Below, in pieces: positions 11,707 to 23,085 of a stretch of DNA of 64,000 nucleotides; positions within the stretch are counted from its first letter, which is position 1; each line of letters begins with the position of its first letter. The DNA comes from Hepsetus odoe (lineage: Eukaryota; Chordata; Actinopteri; Characiformes; Hepsetidae). The notes below the pieces were generated by a model, which was not told the origin of the DNA, did not search any database, and saw nothing but the letters and a program-made list of their open reading frames with translations. The translations under genes and the position numbers were made by a program. The DNA is taken from positions 21,156,686-21,220,685 of the forward strand of contig CM029370.1 in NCBI GenBank assembly GCA_017165825.1, written 5' to 3'.

Positions 11707-12605
11707 CATTTTGTCATCATAGGAAAATCTGGCGGGTCCTCATAGAAAAAAAAGCTTTGTGCAAAATATAGCATTTAATGTAAGTAAAAAAGTGGAAAAA
11801 ATGCTTTTGGTTCATCAGGTTTATATTTAGGGTTGGACTTTGCATTAACATGGCAATAAAGCGCATTACAAAAATGAAATAGGAGGGGTGGTCTGACAGG
11901 GACGTCAGTTTCTTCAAGATGTGTTTCATTCAATTGTTTATTCTATGATGTAAATACTGTCAATATAGAATGCATTGTACACTGGAATGCATTATAATGA
12001 GGATATATATGTATTTATATTTGAGATGCAAGTGATGAACTTATGAATTACACTGTAATTTCTAACCAGCCTCTAAATCATGGATAAAACTGCAACCACA
12101 GCTAAAACACTTCTGCTTTACAATCCAGTTTCTTTCTAAATTTGGACAAGAGTGGTGAAAATTTTGTTGATGGTGGCTGACACCGGATTGACAAATTCTG
12201 TCAGCTTATGATATATAACTCCAACTAGCTGAACGCATTAAACCAGCTAGAGTGAATGAAAATGGCTTGAATTTCCACGCTGTCTTTGAACTACTTAGAC
12301 ATTTAGAAGATCTGTTTGAAGCTGCAGTGAAAATGCCAATCTCAATCAAACTACTAAGATAACATGCCCATCAAGATTATCTCTTCAAAGCATTGTGAAG
12401 AAAACATGCATTTTACCCACAAACAAACAAGAATGAATGTCAAAGTGGACACCCTGATGTTAGAACCCTTCCTTTAAAGTCAAAAAAGGTGTCGGCTTTC
12501 CTTCATGCCATCGAGAGCCGAATTGACACTTGATATTCACTCTTGCCTGAATTCACTCATTTACATTTCAAGTCAAACCTTGCAGACTATTTATATATAT
12601 ACATA
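11707..12605. other. mdga2 intron 1, nothing recognised
   Basis: No supported feature. A short TA run precedes the Tc1-derived element. Confidence 0.5.
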
Positions 12606-13154
12606 CAGTACTGTGCAAACGTTTTAGGCAGGTGTGGAAAAAATGCTGTAAACAAAGAATGCTTTCAGAAATATAAATAATGATTGTTTATTTTTATCAA
12701 TTTGCAAAATGCAAAGTGAGCGAACAAAAGAAAAATCTAAATCAGATCAATATTTGGTGTTACTACCTTTTGCCTTCAAACCAGCATCAGTTCTTCTGGC
12801 CCCCACAGAGCCCTGATCTCAACATCATCCAGTGTGTCTGGATTACATGAAGAGACAGAAGGATGTGAGGAAGCCTACATCCACCGAAGATCTGTGGTTA
12901 GTTCTCCAAGATGTTTGGAACAACCTACCAGCCGAGTTCCTTCAAAAACTGTGTGCAAGTGTACCTAGAAGAATTGATGCTGTTTTGAAGGCAAAGGGTG
13001 GTCACACCAAATATTGATTTGATTTAGATTCTCTTTTGTTCATTCACTGCATTTTGTTGGTTGATGAAAATAAATGATTAACACTTCCATTTTTGAAAGC
13101 ATTCTTTGTTTACAGCATTTTTTCTCACCTGCCTAAAACTTTTGCACAGTACTG
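12606..13154 (+). mobile_element. Non-autonomous Tc1-like element, copy 1, with ~190-bp inverted repeats
   Basis: Ends CAGTACTGTGCAAACGTTTT and its inverse are flanked by TA. The left arm (12606-12799) and right arm (12964-13154) are inverted repeats over nearly their whole length. The ~165-bp centre and right arm carry the last part of a Tc1 transposase: PQSPDLN, then after a -1 frameshift near 12838 YMKRQKDVRKP...LPAEFLQKLCASVPRR and KAKGGHTKY. Where Tc1 enzymes have the third catalytic acid (E of PIENVW) this copy reads IIQCVW, so Q replaces E. It cannot move by itself. Confidence 0.9.
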
Positions 13155-13268
13155 TATATTAATTTAGTAACAAAAAAAATCTGAATCCTGGTCCTTAGAA
13201 ATTAAGCAGCTATTTGAAGGGCTAACACATGTTAATTTAAGAGATATTCATTATATGTTAGAAAATAG

Positions 13269-13700
13269 ACAAGAGTACAAGGAGATGAAGTGCAGGGTGA
13301 AGAATGAAGAGGCAAAGGCTAAATATTATAATATAAGTTCATGTTGAGTTGCATGAGAGGTGGAATACTAAAGAGGGAGAAAAGGACCTATAACAAGACT
13401 GAACCCTTTCTTGTTTGCAATGGTGATATACAGGTTGACAGACATGGCAGGAGTGATCTGTGACAGAGGGATACCATGAAGAGTGAAAAGGGAGGTTTAC
13501 AGGATGGTAAGGAGTTCAAATATTTTATATGGGTTATAAGACCAGAGAAGGTTTATGGATGTGGTAAGAGAGGACATACAGGAGGTTGGTGTGAAGGAGG
13601 AGGAGCAAGATGCAGATGACCAGAAGAAATGGAAACGGACCCCTAATGGGAGCAGCCAAAAGGAGAAGAACAACGAATCCTCATCTTGTTACTTGTATCT
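13269..13700 (+). mobile_element. Internally deleted RTE-type LINE remnant
   Basis: Collinear pieces of an RTE reverse transcriptase ORF are joined with gaps: ACAAGGAGATGAAGTGCAGG; AAAGAGGGAGAAAAGGACCT; AAGACTGAACCCTTTCTTG; GGAGTGATCTGTGACAGAGG; TTATATGGGTTATAAGACC; then the C-terminal MDVVREDIQEVGVKEE block (13555-13602) and the 3' word CCCCTAATGGGAGCAGCCAA. The known family order is kept, but the RT core is missing. Dead copy. Confidence 0.75.
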
Positions 13701-13912
13701 GAAAAATATGACTGTCATGAAAAAAAAAAACAAAAACAATTTCTTTCTAGGACATATGACAAGGTTAGTACTGAGGACCATAGAGAGGCAAAGTGCAATA
13801 TGAATGTAGTCTTTAATGGTCTTTAATGGTCGCTTTAATGGTGCTGGAGGGGGCCTAAGCAGAGGCAGTGATTATACATTGGGCTCATCAACAGCCAAAT
13901 GATAGTGCTACA

Positions 13913-13915
<3 letters not shown>
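13701..13915. other. mdga2 intron 1, nothing recognised
   Basis: Contains a small GTCTTTAATG triplication near 13808-13842 and nothing else. Confidence 0.5.
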
Positions 13916-13948
<33 letters not shown>

Positions 13949-13962
13949 CGTTTGTGTGTGTG
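13916..13962. repeat. (GT)n microsatellite, interrupted
   Basis: TG run with GCGTGCGTT interruptions. Confidence 0.95.
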
Positions 13963-14263
13963 GAAGGGTAAAAAAGGTAGCATTTCATCTAATTTCTGAA
14001 TTCTGAATTAGCACAATTCTTAAAAAAGCAAAGACTTTTAGGATTGTTTACACCAGTGTAAAGCCTTCAACTGAGGTCTAGGCCCAGTAGTTTCTTGTCA
14101 GGAAAGGTCTCTCTTGACTGGAGAAAATCACTACACAAAGCAAACAGAAATACTTGCTATTGATTTTATAATATAAACAAACTAGCAGGAATGACTGAAG
14201 TACATTTAGTTCATTTGTTTAAATGATTTAGACAAGGAATTTCCAAAGAAGACCATAAAACAC
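13963..14263. other. mdga2 intron 1, nothing recognised
   Basis: No supported feature. Confidence 0.5.
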
Positions 14264-14477
14264 GCGGGAGTTGCCCTGGATCGGAAGATTGTGGGTTCAA
14301 TTCCCTCACAAGTAGGTTGCCCTGAGGTAACCTTGAGCAAGGTACCATCCCTGTCACTGCTCCCCGGGCACTTTCAATAGCTGCCCCCTGCTGCACGTGT
14401 GTGTATGGGTGAAACGCAGAGGTTGAATTTTGTTGTGTTGTGCTGTGCTGCATTTAACAATGACAAAGGTTGTCACC

Positions 14478-14509
<32 letters not shown>
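14264..14509 (+). mobile_element. tRNA-derived SINE with (TAA)n tail
   Basis: Head GATCGGAAGATTGTGGGTTC AATTCCC (B box), body CTTGAGCAAGGTACC and TAGCTGCCCCCTGCTGCACG, tail GTGTATGGGTGAAACGCAGA and AATGACAAAGGTTGTCACC, then (TAA)n at 14478-14509. The A-box end looks degraded. Same family as the nested pair at 2.8-3.3 kb. Confidence 0.85.
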
Positions 14510-15789
14510 TTTAAGCCTAGGCAGGTGTTGTGGGGTGCCTCCTGTCTGCAGTGATTGTAAGGATTGTTCTTACCAAAAGTGATCCAAAAAAACAAAAACT
14601 GGTGAATCAGTGAGTCTCTATCACCGAAGGCTCAATGATGCCCTTGCAAAGTGAAGACTAGTTTGGTTCAGTCCCAGAAATGATCTACTATAGCCTAAAA
14701 TTAATAATTACAATAAAAGTTCATGCTTGATATGACAAGAAAGTTGTGGCTTGCTGCTTATGGGACTGCATTACTTGCATTACTGGTCAAAGTACCCAGG
14801 ATGCTGTTTTATGCTTTCTGGCTGGAACTGAGTCTGCTTACTGGTTAAAACATGTAGATTCAAACTTTTTCAGATTTTCTGTCACTCCAGTGCCAGTTGC
14901 TAAGTTTTGCTCTCTCAGACATTTCAGGCCCTTTATTTAGACTAATGCTAACCAGTACTATTGGAGATGGTCTGAAGGGATGAAAAAGTAGATTTCACCT
15001 CCCCTAATAGGATGTAACAATAAAAAAGGAAACCAATATGAGATTCATGCTGCTATATTTAAATGCAAATGCACGCACATAGCACACCAAGGGAGATCAG
15101 TGTGTGACTAAGCCATGCAGAGTATCCTGTAGTCCAGGATGGGTTTATGCTGTTAATCTGGCACCAGTGGCCTGTTGTGCTGGGTTTGTGCCCCTAAACA
15201 ACATTAAACAGGCATCTGCCCATATGGATAAGACCTCCATTGGCTGGACTGAGGTACTAAATCTCCCAATGATCGGCTAAAACAGGCCAGGTCTTTGAAG
15301 ATTGCCCAAATGTTGATCCAAAAATTGAATTTAGACTGGAAATGGGCAGGCTGTTTTTCCTCCGAGAATTGGATGTAGAGCTAAGTGCCAAGCAACTCTC
15401 TGATGACTCTCTGGCAAATGGCAGAAGCTGAGTGATCATCCTACCAATGACTGTAGAGCATGCAGAAAGGCAAGTTCCCCCACTTGCTTATTTTATGTTA
15501 TCCTTATTTCCAGTAGTAAAGCCCACCCATCCCCTTCCTTGTCCAAGGTGTGGGATACATTCCAATGTTTGGATATAGCACCAACTATTTTTGCGAAGTT
15601 CCATTCAAACTGAAGCTTATTTATTTATAATCTTTAAAAAAAAAAAAAAATTCCAGTGTAAAAAAACCTCTCTGTGCCCTGAGATAAAGAAATTCTGAGG
15701 TATGTGCAGGATATCCATCATGAAGAATTATTGCTGCTGTGCACTGAATTCAAAATAGATTTCAACTGGATTATCTAACTGGACATCCA
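14510..15789. other. mdga2 intron 1, nothing recognised
   Basis: Intronic DNA with a short poly-A run at about 15634-15650. No other supported feature. Confidence 0.5.
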
Positions 15790-15980
15790 CATTGAATAAA
15801 TATGTTCCTCTCTCTTTGTTTCCCTGTTTTTCCCTTTCTTTCCAGCTCTCTCTTTCTTTGAATCTTACCCCATCTTTTGCTCTCCCTCTCCCTCTCTGGC
15901 TCTTCCCATCTCTCTGGTTCTTTCTCTCTTTAAATCTTTCTGTTTCCCTCTCTGACTCTCTCTCTAGGTCTCTCTCTTTT
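15790..15980. repeat. Imperfect pyrimidine-rich TCTC tract
   Basis: Degenerate TCTCTCTTTCT and CCCTCTC units. They produce long frames rich in Ser, Leu and Phe on one strand or Arg, Glu on the other, which are not genes. Confidence 0.75.
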
Positions 15981-17570
15981 TTCAGGCTCACATTTTGTCA
16001 AATAAGTTTTTCCGCATGGTCAAAACATAATTGCTTATTTATATTGCAAGAAGAAACAAGCCATTTTCGCTGTTATGAGCTCTGGAACTTAATAATGGTT
16101 ATTTAGTTAAGCCGGCATTGTCTGTCATAATGGAGTTTTAATGGATTTTGCTTTTTATTTGTAGATAATTCTTACAGTGAGAAGTAGTTAATGTGTAATA
16201 CCTCAAGCAGTTTGTGTGTCAAGTGCACTAACTGGATCCTAATATCTTATAAAGAACATTTTACTTGTATACTATGATCTATAAAACTGTCAGAGAACCA
16301 CAATACATACAGTTTCATTAATGCGTCAATTTATACGCATCTGTCTATAAAGACAGCCTGAATTGTTGGGACTTACAATGACTGTAAATTTAGTTTCTTT
16401 CAATATAAGAACTAATACTATGAGAACTGCTGCTGTGCAAACTTCTGTTGTGAAAGCTCAGGGATGTATATAAACAAAATGCATTATTAATCATTTTTCT
16501 GTAGTCCGGGATTGTTTGAAGGATTTGATACAAATTGGAATCAAAACATATTTTGGATAACCACAAGAGAGTTTTATTTTTGTAACTAAAATATGGATGG
16601 ATGGATGTCTGTGCTAATTTCCAACTGGATATTTTGTATCTGCCTGTGAACATACCAAATGATGTCTGAAGAAGAGAATCAGACTAATTTGAGAGACATC
16701 TTATTAGGTATTTAAAATCCAGTACCAAAGGCCCAGTATAACTTTATGAGGATTAGCAAAGCTTCTGGAAATGAAAGATGAGTGTCCAACAACTAGCCAT
16801 CAGGAGAGGACAATCACATAAGGATAAATGAATCTATCTATTCTATCCTATTAATTCAGGCACTTTGCTGAAGGCATTTTGTAATCCATATATTTATACC
16901 ATTAAAATCTTACTGTTGAGAGAAACAGAACTGTACCTTCAAATAGCTCACATACCTTCCGTTTGTTCTGTTTTTTCAAGGGACTTTCAATAGAAATACC
17001 AACGATTGGCCACCCGTTACCATTGATCCTGACTTGAATCTTGTGCTGAGATCACAGTAGGATTCATATCTGGGATTAAAGCTGCTGTCATCACTACTCT
17101 GAGCTGTAGAAAATACTTTTAGACATTCCAGTTTGATTTCTCTAACCTGTCCTCTGTCAGACAGCACATGCATTACTCATACAGCATGTGTAATAATGAA
17201 ATATCTCTCATGATGGACATGACTAATGCACTGGGACAGGCTCTTAAGAAAGCAATACCCTTTACCATGTTTCACATACTAATGCAACCTCAAAAAATCC
17301 TATCCACATTAATCCATGCAGACAGTGACCAAATTCTCTCCAATGACCTTGACAACCATTAGTGATTCATTCCACACAGCCAGCGGAGCTGATTCTAATA
17401 TTTGAAACATGTTGTTTTACAATATTACAGAGTCAGAAGCACACTAATATTCTTGTATCAACTTTCCATGAATTAATCTATACAAACAAACCTAAAAATA
17501 TGCATCACTACGCCCTTGTGTGTCAGCCGAAATAAAGAGATGAGAGCCAGAAGCATCAATTTTGCCAAAA
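15981..17570. other. mdga2 intron 1, nothing recognised
   Basis: AT-rich intronic DNA; no supported feature. Confidence 0.5.
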
Positions 17571-17595
17571 CTCTCTCTCTCTCTCTCTCTCTCTG
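17571..17595. repeat. (CT)n microsatellite
   Basis: Clean CT run of about 12 units. Confidence 0.9.
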
Positions 17596-17739
17596 ATAGA
17601 TATGCTCTGGGGACAGAATTGTGCTGTGTGAAATGTTTCTATGACAATGAAATGTCATGAGAATGAATCTTAAACATGTGTAAATCAAACAGAGGCAAAA
17701 ACCACTGGCTCACACACTTGGTTCTCAGCAAACGCATGC

Positions 17740-18250
17740 TTTGCTTCTGAGAAATCGCCTCCGTGGAGAATGATGGGAGGCCATTAGTCAAACATCAGTG
17801 AGTGAAAAAAAACTAGTGGGGGGAAAAAAGCATCTGACAGCATTGTGGCGAGGACAAAACGATAACAAGGTGCTCATTTGAAGGGTGAGGAATGGTGTTT
17901 GCTCCTTCCTCGCTGTGGGTGTCTGATGAGCGGGAGGGAAGGAGCAAAAGAAAGTCCAAGAGCGGAGACGAGAGAAAGCTGTGGAGAAGGACTGGAATGA
18001 AATAAGACAGACAAAGGGAAGATACAGAATGGAGGAATAACATGATGAAGGTGATGATGCTGAAAGGAAAATGATAAGCAAAAAGTGAGATAACATGGAG
18101 GCTCAAGAGAAACAAGAAGATGACTGGAGCAGTGAAAGAAAAATGGTTTGAAAGATGAAACATCACCACTTTATCCATCCCACATCCAAGCCCACGATCC
18201 AGAGCAGAGGAAAAAACAACATGGGTGTTGTGTTGCAGCCCCTGATCCAC
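17740..18250. other. Purine-rich stretch
   Basis: The plus strand is strongly A+G biased (GGGAGGGAAGGAGCAAAAGA, GGAGACGAGAGAAAGCTG). The minus strand therefore shows a long open frame of Leu, Phe and Ser (17813-18256) that has no domain and is best read as compositional. Confidence 0.55.
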
Positions 18251-18289
18251 CACCATTAGTGTAGCACGTAAATAATGTTTCCTTTCCCG

Positions 18290-18720
18290 CCCTCCCCTCT
18301 CAATTAACTCCTGTAAAAGCCATGATTAATAAAAGAGCTTGGGCCCCTGACAACAGTTCAATTACAACAGAAGGCGATGTTGATCAAAAGAAGCAGTTTA
18401 CAGGAAGCCTCAATAAATGTTACCTTGTCATGCCAACATGGCACATTAAAAATTGAGATAAATTTGCATGTACTGTATAGACATGTGTAGTTTCCATCTG
18501 TTGTTTAGGTTTGTAAACAAGATAGGAACAATGACACTGCCCCGCAATGTACTGGTGCCAGCGACAGAACAAGAAAAGTGCCATTGTATAATTACATCTG
18601 CTGAGAAATAATTACATCCTCACAAACTCTCCATAATTACTCAGGAACAATCACAGGGAATGTTGACAAGAACATTAAGATGCAACAAAGGTGATTATTC
18701 AGTGGGTAAAAAATAACACT
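18290..18720. promoter_or_regulatory. Candidate conserved non-coding element
   Basis: Repeat-free and rich in developmental-enhancer words: SOX-like ACAATG and CATTGT, homeodomain-like CTCAATTAACTCC, ATTAATAAA, TATAATTACATC, AATAATTACATCC and CCATAATTACTC. The spaced repetition of TAATTA cores is unusual for neutral DNA. No coding frame is supported. Confidence 0.35.
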
Positions 18721-18997
18721 TTCTGCAAATCAAACGGCTAAATTAATATTTTAAATAGCTTTAAGGGAGGCTAATTTCTATATACAAATATGTGTTTGTC
18801 TGTCCACTTAAACAAAGAATTGTTTTGAATTGTATTGTACAGAATTGTATATCTGCAAAATCTCTATACAGTTATCTAAAAGCACTGGAACAGCCTGACA
18901 GCCAATATATTGCTATGGACTGAAAACATGTGGTTTTGAGATCAAAAGGAAAATATGAAATAAAGGATGGGATTTTGGGCTTTTATTATCTGGTATT
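18721..18997. other. mdga2 intron 1, nothing recognised
   Basis: No supported feature. Confidence 0.5.
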
Positions 18998-19345
18998 TTA
19001 AATGTAGTCACTCTCGCTCACTATCTTAAGTATTTATTCCGAATAGGGTCAAGGGTGGTCCTGGAGCCTATCCCAGCACACCCTGGGCGAAAGGCAGAGA
19101 ATAACCCTGGACAGGTTGCCAATTCATCACCGTGCAGACACACACTGAGCCATTCACACACACTCACACTCAAGGAGGAATTTTAGCACCTCCAATCTAC
19201 TTGACATACATGCCTGTGGGAGGAAACCAGAGCACCCGGAGGAAACCCATGGGGACACAGGGATACAGACAAGAGGAACATGCACACAGAAGTCCATGCA
19301 GAAAGAAGCGGGCCGCTCCACCGGGGAACTGAGCCCAGGACCATT
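18998..19345 (+). repeat. Dispersed teleost repeat (fuller copy)
   Basis: Ordered family words: GGAGCCTATCCCAGCACACC, ACCCTGGACAGGTTGCCAAT, GCCATTCACACACACTCACA, TGTGGGAGGAAACCAGAGCA, CCCGGAGGAAACCCATGGGG, AACATGCACACAGAAG and GAGCCCAGGACC. This matches a repeat seen throughout fish genomes whose class is unsettled. A plus-strand frame across it is not a gene. Confidence 0.75.
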
Positions 19346-19531
19346 AGAGTTTTAGATATTTTACTCAGTTTACTGAGCATTAGAACATGAGAGGTTGATA
19401 GGTGTTTGTTGTTACACAGCTTTGTCCTGTGTAATAGCTCTGAATATCTGTAGATTTCATCCATGAATACTGCATTTATTGTTAAAAAAGGAAAACCAAC
19501 TCGAAGACCAGAAAGCTGCTGATGGAGGAAA

Positions 19532-19536
<5 letters not shown>

Positions 19537-19585
<49 letters not shown>

Positions 19586-19699
19586 GAGAGAGAGAGAGCA
19601 GAGAGAGAGAGAAAGAGAGTGAGAGGGCAGAGAGAGAGAGAAGAGAAGACAGAGAGAGACAGAAGAGAGAGAGACAGAACAGAGAGAGAGAACAGAGAC

Positions 19700-19742
<43 letters not shown>

Positions 19743-19758
19743 CAGAGAGAGAGAAAGT
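19537..19758. repeat. Long interrupted (GA)n tract
   Basis: About 220 bases of GA with interruptions (GAGAGCAGAGA, AGACAGAGA). All-purine on the plus strand, so triplex or slipped structures are possible. The Arg-Glu and Ser-Leu frames here are spurious. Confidence 0.95.
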
Positions 19759-22700
19759 AGATATTTAAGGCCTCTGTACACCTAAACAGGTAAATATAAA
19801 TGTTCAGCAGCAAACCATTTTTTTCATCTTTTCTTTATTTTTGTTTGTGCAGTGTTTCTGTGCTGTAATATCACCAAAACTGAAAGTGATTCATTAGTCT
19901 GAGTTGAACTGCACATTCCACTAGAACTACCAAAGCTTTTCATCTTTATTTACTACTAAGTTTCATTCTTGAAACGAGGTCTTTATTCTACAGAGCACTC
20001 AGAAACAGAACCACTTTTGTTCTGTCCTTCCTCAAATACACTGCACCAAAATTCTATCTCCTATCTATCATCCATGCTTAATGGCTTGTTTTGGCCGTGT
20101 GCACTTGTTTCTGTATGATGGCGTTCATTTTGTATTGTGGAAAACATGTTTTTTGTTCTAATCAGATGGAAACGGCACTTCCAAGGATCTAATGAATGTA
20201 GTGCATAGTTAGTACTTCCCTGGTGGCATATTCTGTATATTTATTGGTGCCTTTCTCACTCTCGGCCATTTATAGTGACAGTTCATTGATGGAATTTCCC
20301 TTTTAATGTACACAATACTGCTGAGTCTCTACCCATACTATACTCACAAATCATTGCAAGCATGCAACAGATATCGAGTGTTGGATGATTAACTTCCAAG
20401 TAAAACATCTAATAAAACAGAGGCAGAGTGCACAGTATATGTGACAGAGGAAAATGAGTAAAGACCTTTAGTCCAGTGATAACTCCTTAAGGAGCAAGCC
20501 CAGCTCAGAAGTATTACCGAAATGTGGAAAAGTAAACAATTATGTCTAAATAAATAAGAGAAAAGCACATACATTCATACATTTACTAATATGTTTTGCC
20601 ATTACATGACAATTAAAGTCCCCTTTCGCATGTCATTATTTTCCATATTGCATTAAATAACAAATATTCACTTATTAATGCTTTAGGACACTATCAGTGA
20701 AAACAAATTGTGCTCCATTATAGACTTAATGTTTCTTTTTGTTTGTTTAGAATGCAATGTTCCTGGGAGGACATACTGTCCCCATGGAAATATAGCATGC
20801 GCAAGGATATTTTTAACTTAGCATAGCTGTAGATCACCCAATTAGGGGCATAATTAAATCAGCTTTAGGCAGTAAAAAGAATATAGGAAGACCTATGAAC
20901 AGTAAACCTCTGGTTAGTGTGGTGCATTAAAAATGCAATAATTAAATCTGAGTACTGTACAGAATGTAGCAAAATGAAAGCTTACCATTTTAAATATGCT
21001 TGAAGCTAACAAGGCTTAACAAGCCTCTAGCTCCATTTTTTCAATTTCACCAAGATTTTTGTTTTTCACCAAATGATTCTCTAGTTATGCTGCCTTCCTG
21101 CTTTTCACACAGCAAAGTCTTTGTTTTTATACACTGTATATTTACTCCAGGGCATAAGAACCCTTCCCATGTTTCCCTACTACAGACATTTTTACATTCT
21201 ACCGCAGGAATGACTGCACAGCACATTACTGATTGCATGTTGCTGACCTCTGTGATACGCCACTGCGAAAGGCTGCAGCACAATGCAGTACATTTAGGAC
21301 TATGTCAGATGAATTAAAATCAAGCACTTCCTCTTATAAAAGCACTATTCAACAAAGGAGCACTCTGACAAATCACTGAAATTTCCAGTGTGTTCTGTGC
21401 TCACTGGAGTTTTGCTCAAATAGCTTTCTTTGAGCTTCCTGAAAAATCACACACACTCATGTGGCATGTTAAATTATTTTTTCATTTATCTTTACCTTTT
21501 TAACCATTGTAAATTACTTTCTGACCTGTAGACATTTCTATTCATTTTTGGAGCACCAGTTGCTCAGTTTTGTCACAGTCACACATTTACTATGGGAAAG
21601 GCAGATATATTTTTAACCCAGATTGTCTATATCCTCTATTCTCTAAAATGCCACTGTATTCTTTAACCAAGCGCTTTTTGTGTTAAACTGCTTAATGGAC
21701 ACAATAAAATGTGACATGTTTGGCATTAATGCAATAAATTGGTCCTTTTATTGCTTCCTGTGTTGGAACTAGCTTATCTTTTAACATTATAAACCTTTGA
21801 AAAGGTTCTGAATAAAAGCTCAGTGTACCTTTATGCTTTCCATCTGGTGCAGAATGTCCGTGGAAATTATGCTATCAAGCTATCTCTTAAAACAGCTTTT
21901 TATTCAACCAATGGACTGCATTTTGAACAAGAATTGAAATCTCAAAATTGAGGGTTACAAAAAAAGTGATTTAAATACATTTCATAACCAGTCATAGCCT
22001 TTCTGACACTCAGTATGTGTCAATATGCCCTCTCAAGCAATGAGGTGGGCATGAGAGCATGAAATTGAGTAGTGGGACTTAGGCTGTTCAAAGAGAGAGA
22101 AAAACAGAGAATGTTGCCAAGTCCAGCCATTGTAATGGTTAGTACGGTGAGGTGTCAGAAACTGCTGGAACATACTGTCTTTTCCCCACATTGTGATTCA
22201 ACAGGGGCCTAGACCTTGACCTTCACTGAGCAAAGTAATTTCAACATGGATGAGGTGGCTCCGTTTTACCCTGCTTTAAAAATGTATGTGTTTCACAAGG
22301 TCCAAAGTCCAATAGGGTCAAGCAATGTTTGGTGCCATCTAAAAATGACGGTGTTCATTTCTTTTAAAGAAACTTTTCCTACTTTCCTAATTTTTGACAG
22401 TGGAGCTTTTGATACACAGGAAAGATTCTCTTCAGCAACTCCAAATGGATTTCAAGATAAACTTTTCAATCTTTTCCTATGTAAGCTAATTGATTAATTA
22501 TAACAATTCACTTGAAAGTAAATAATTTAAAGGATGAAAAGCAAGTTTGTTGCAAATTGGGTGCATGAATTCTTATTAAAGTAGGTTCTACTGATACAAT
22601 ACATTTTTAAAAAATGGCAAATTATGTCATGTAAAATCCCTGAATGTCAACTTTTACTTAACTCTCAAAGCTATAGACAAAGATGCATCTCTATCAAATG

Positions 22701-22832
22701 AACTCTATTATAAAGCATTGGCAAATTCTTATTTTTCCATAACTGCAATGTGTTATTAAACCAATTTGTTTCTGGATTTAACCAGCTATTTCTAATATCC
22801 TCTACAACTAGAGGACACCTTGCACACCTTGT
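19759..22832. other. mdga2 intron 1, nothing recognised
   Basis: About 3 kb of AT-rich intronic DNA. A 105-codon plus frame at 21000-21317 has no domain or splice logic. No other feature. Confidence 0.5.
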
Positions 22833-23085
22833 TGTAACGCTGGTGTAGTGCACGTAGGACGTCAACACGGAGCCAGGGATCAAGAACAAAACTTTATTTT
22901 CCATCGTAACCAAAACTAAACACAAGGACCTAAAAACCCAACATTACTTGGAGGCTGAGCCTCTGTTAATGAGCCGCGCTCTGTACTGACTCATTGGGGC
23001 TTAAATAGCAGCCCCAATGAAGCACACCTGTGCCTTCAGGAGCTCAGGTGTGCTCAGTCAGAACAGAGCGCCCTCTGCCGTACCA
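22833..23085 (-). mobile_element. Solo-LTR-like element
   Basis: On the minus strand the order is that of an LTR: ends TGGTACGG...GCGTTACA (TG...CA); a TATA-like GCTATTTAAGCCCC near 23009; about 105 bases further an AAAATAAAG polyadenylation word (22893-22899); then a short U5-like end. No internal gene, second LTR or clear target duplication was found; ACCTT occurs at 22826-22830 and 23099-23103. It could instead be another type of tail-containing fish repeat. Confidence 0.5.
22976..23071. other. Predicted T-shaped fold (three-way junction)
   Basis: Outer arms GCGCTCTGTACTGACT (22976-22991) and AGTCAGAACAGAGCGC (23056-23071) pair with one mismatch. Inside lie two perfect 10-bp hairpins: CATTGGGGCT/AGCCCCAATG (22992-23001, 23010-23019) and AGCACACCTG/CAGGTGTGCT (23021-23030, 23045-23054). 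Only single bases separate the stems, giving a compact T shape. It lies within the LTR-like element around its TATA-like word. Confidence 0.7.

Noticed and set aside
12832..13017. 61-codon frame as a gene
   Set aside because: It is the frameshifted C-terminal scrap of a Tc1 transposase within a non-autonomous element.
17813..18256. 147-codon minus frame, the longest in the window
   Set aside because: It is the complement of a purine-rich tract, so Leu/Phe/Ser codons dominate; no domain, splice sites or conserved motif seen, and an overlapping second frame is also open.
19457..19813. Open frames of about 90-118 codons across the GA tract
   Set aside because: They translate the microsatellite (Ser-Leu or Arg-Glu repeats) and carry no independent sequence.
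22976..23071. Terminal hairpin of an old parvovirus copy
   Set aside because: The T shape resembles such ends, but there is no replication or capsid gene nearby, and the TATA/AATAAA layout fits an LTR better.
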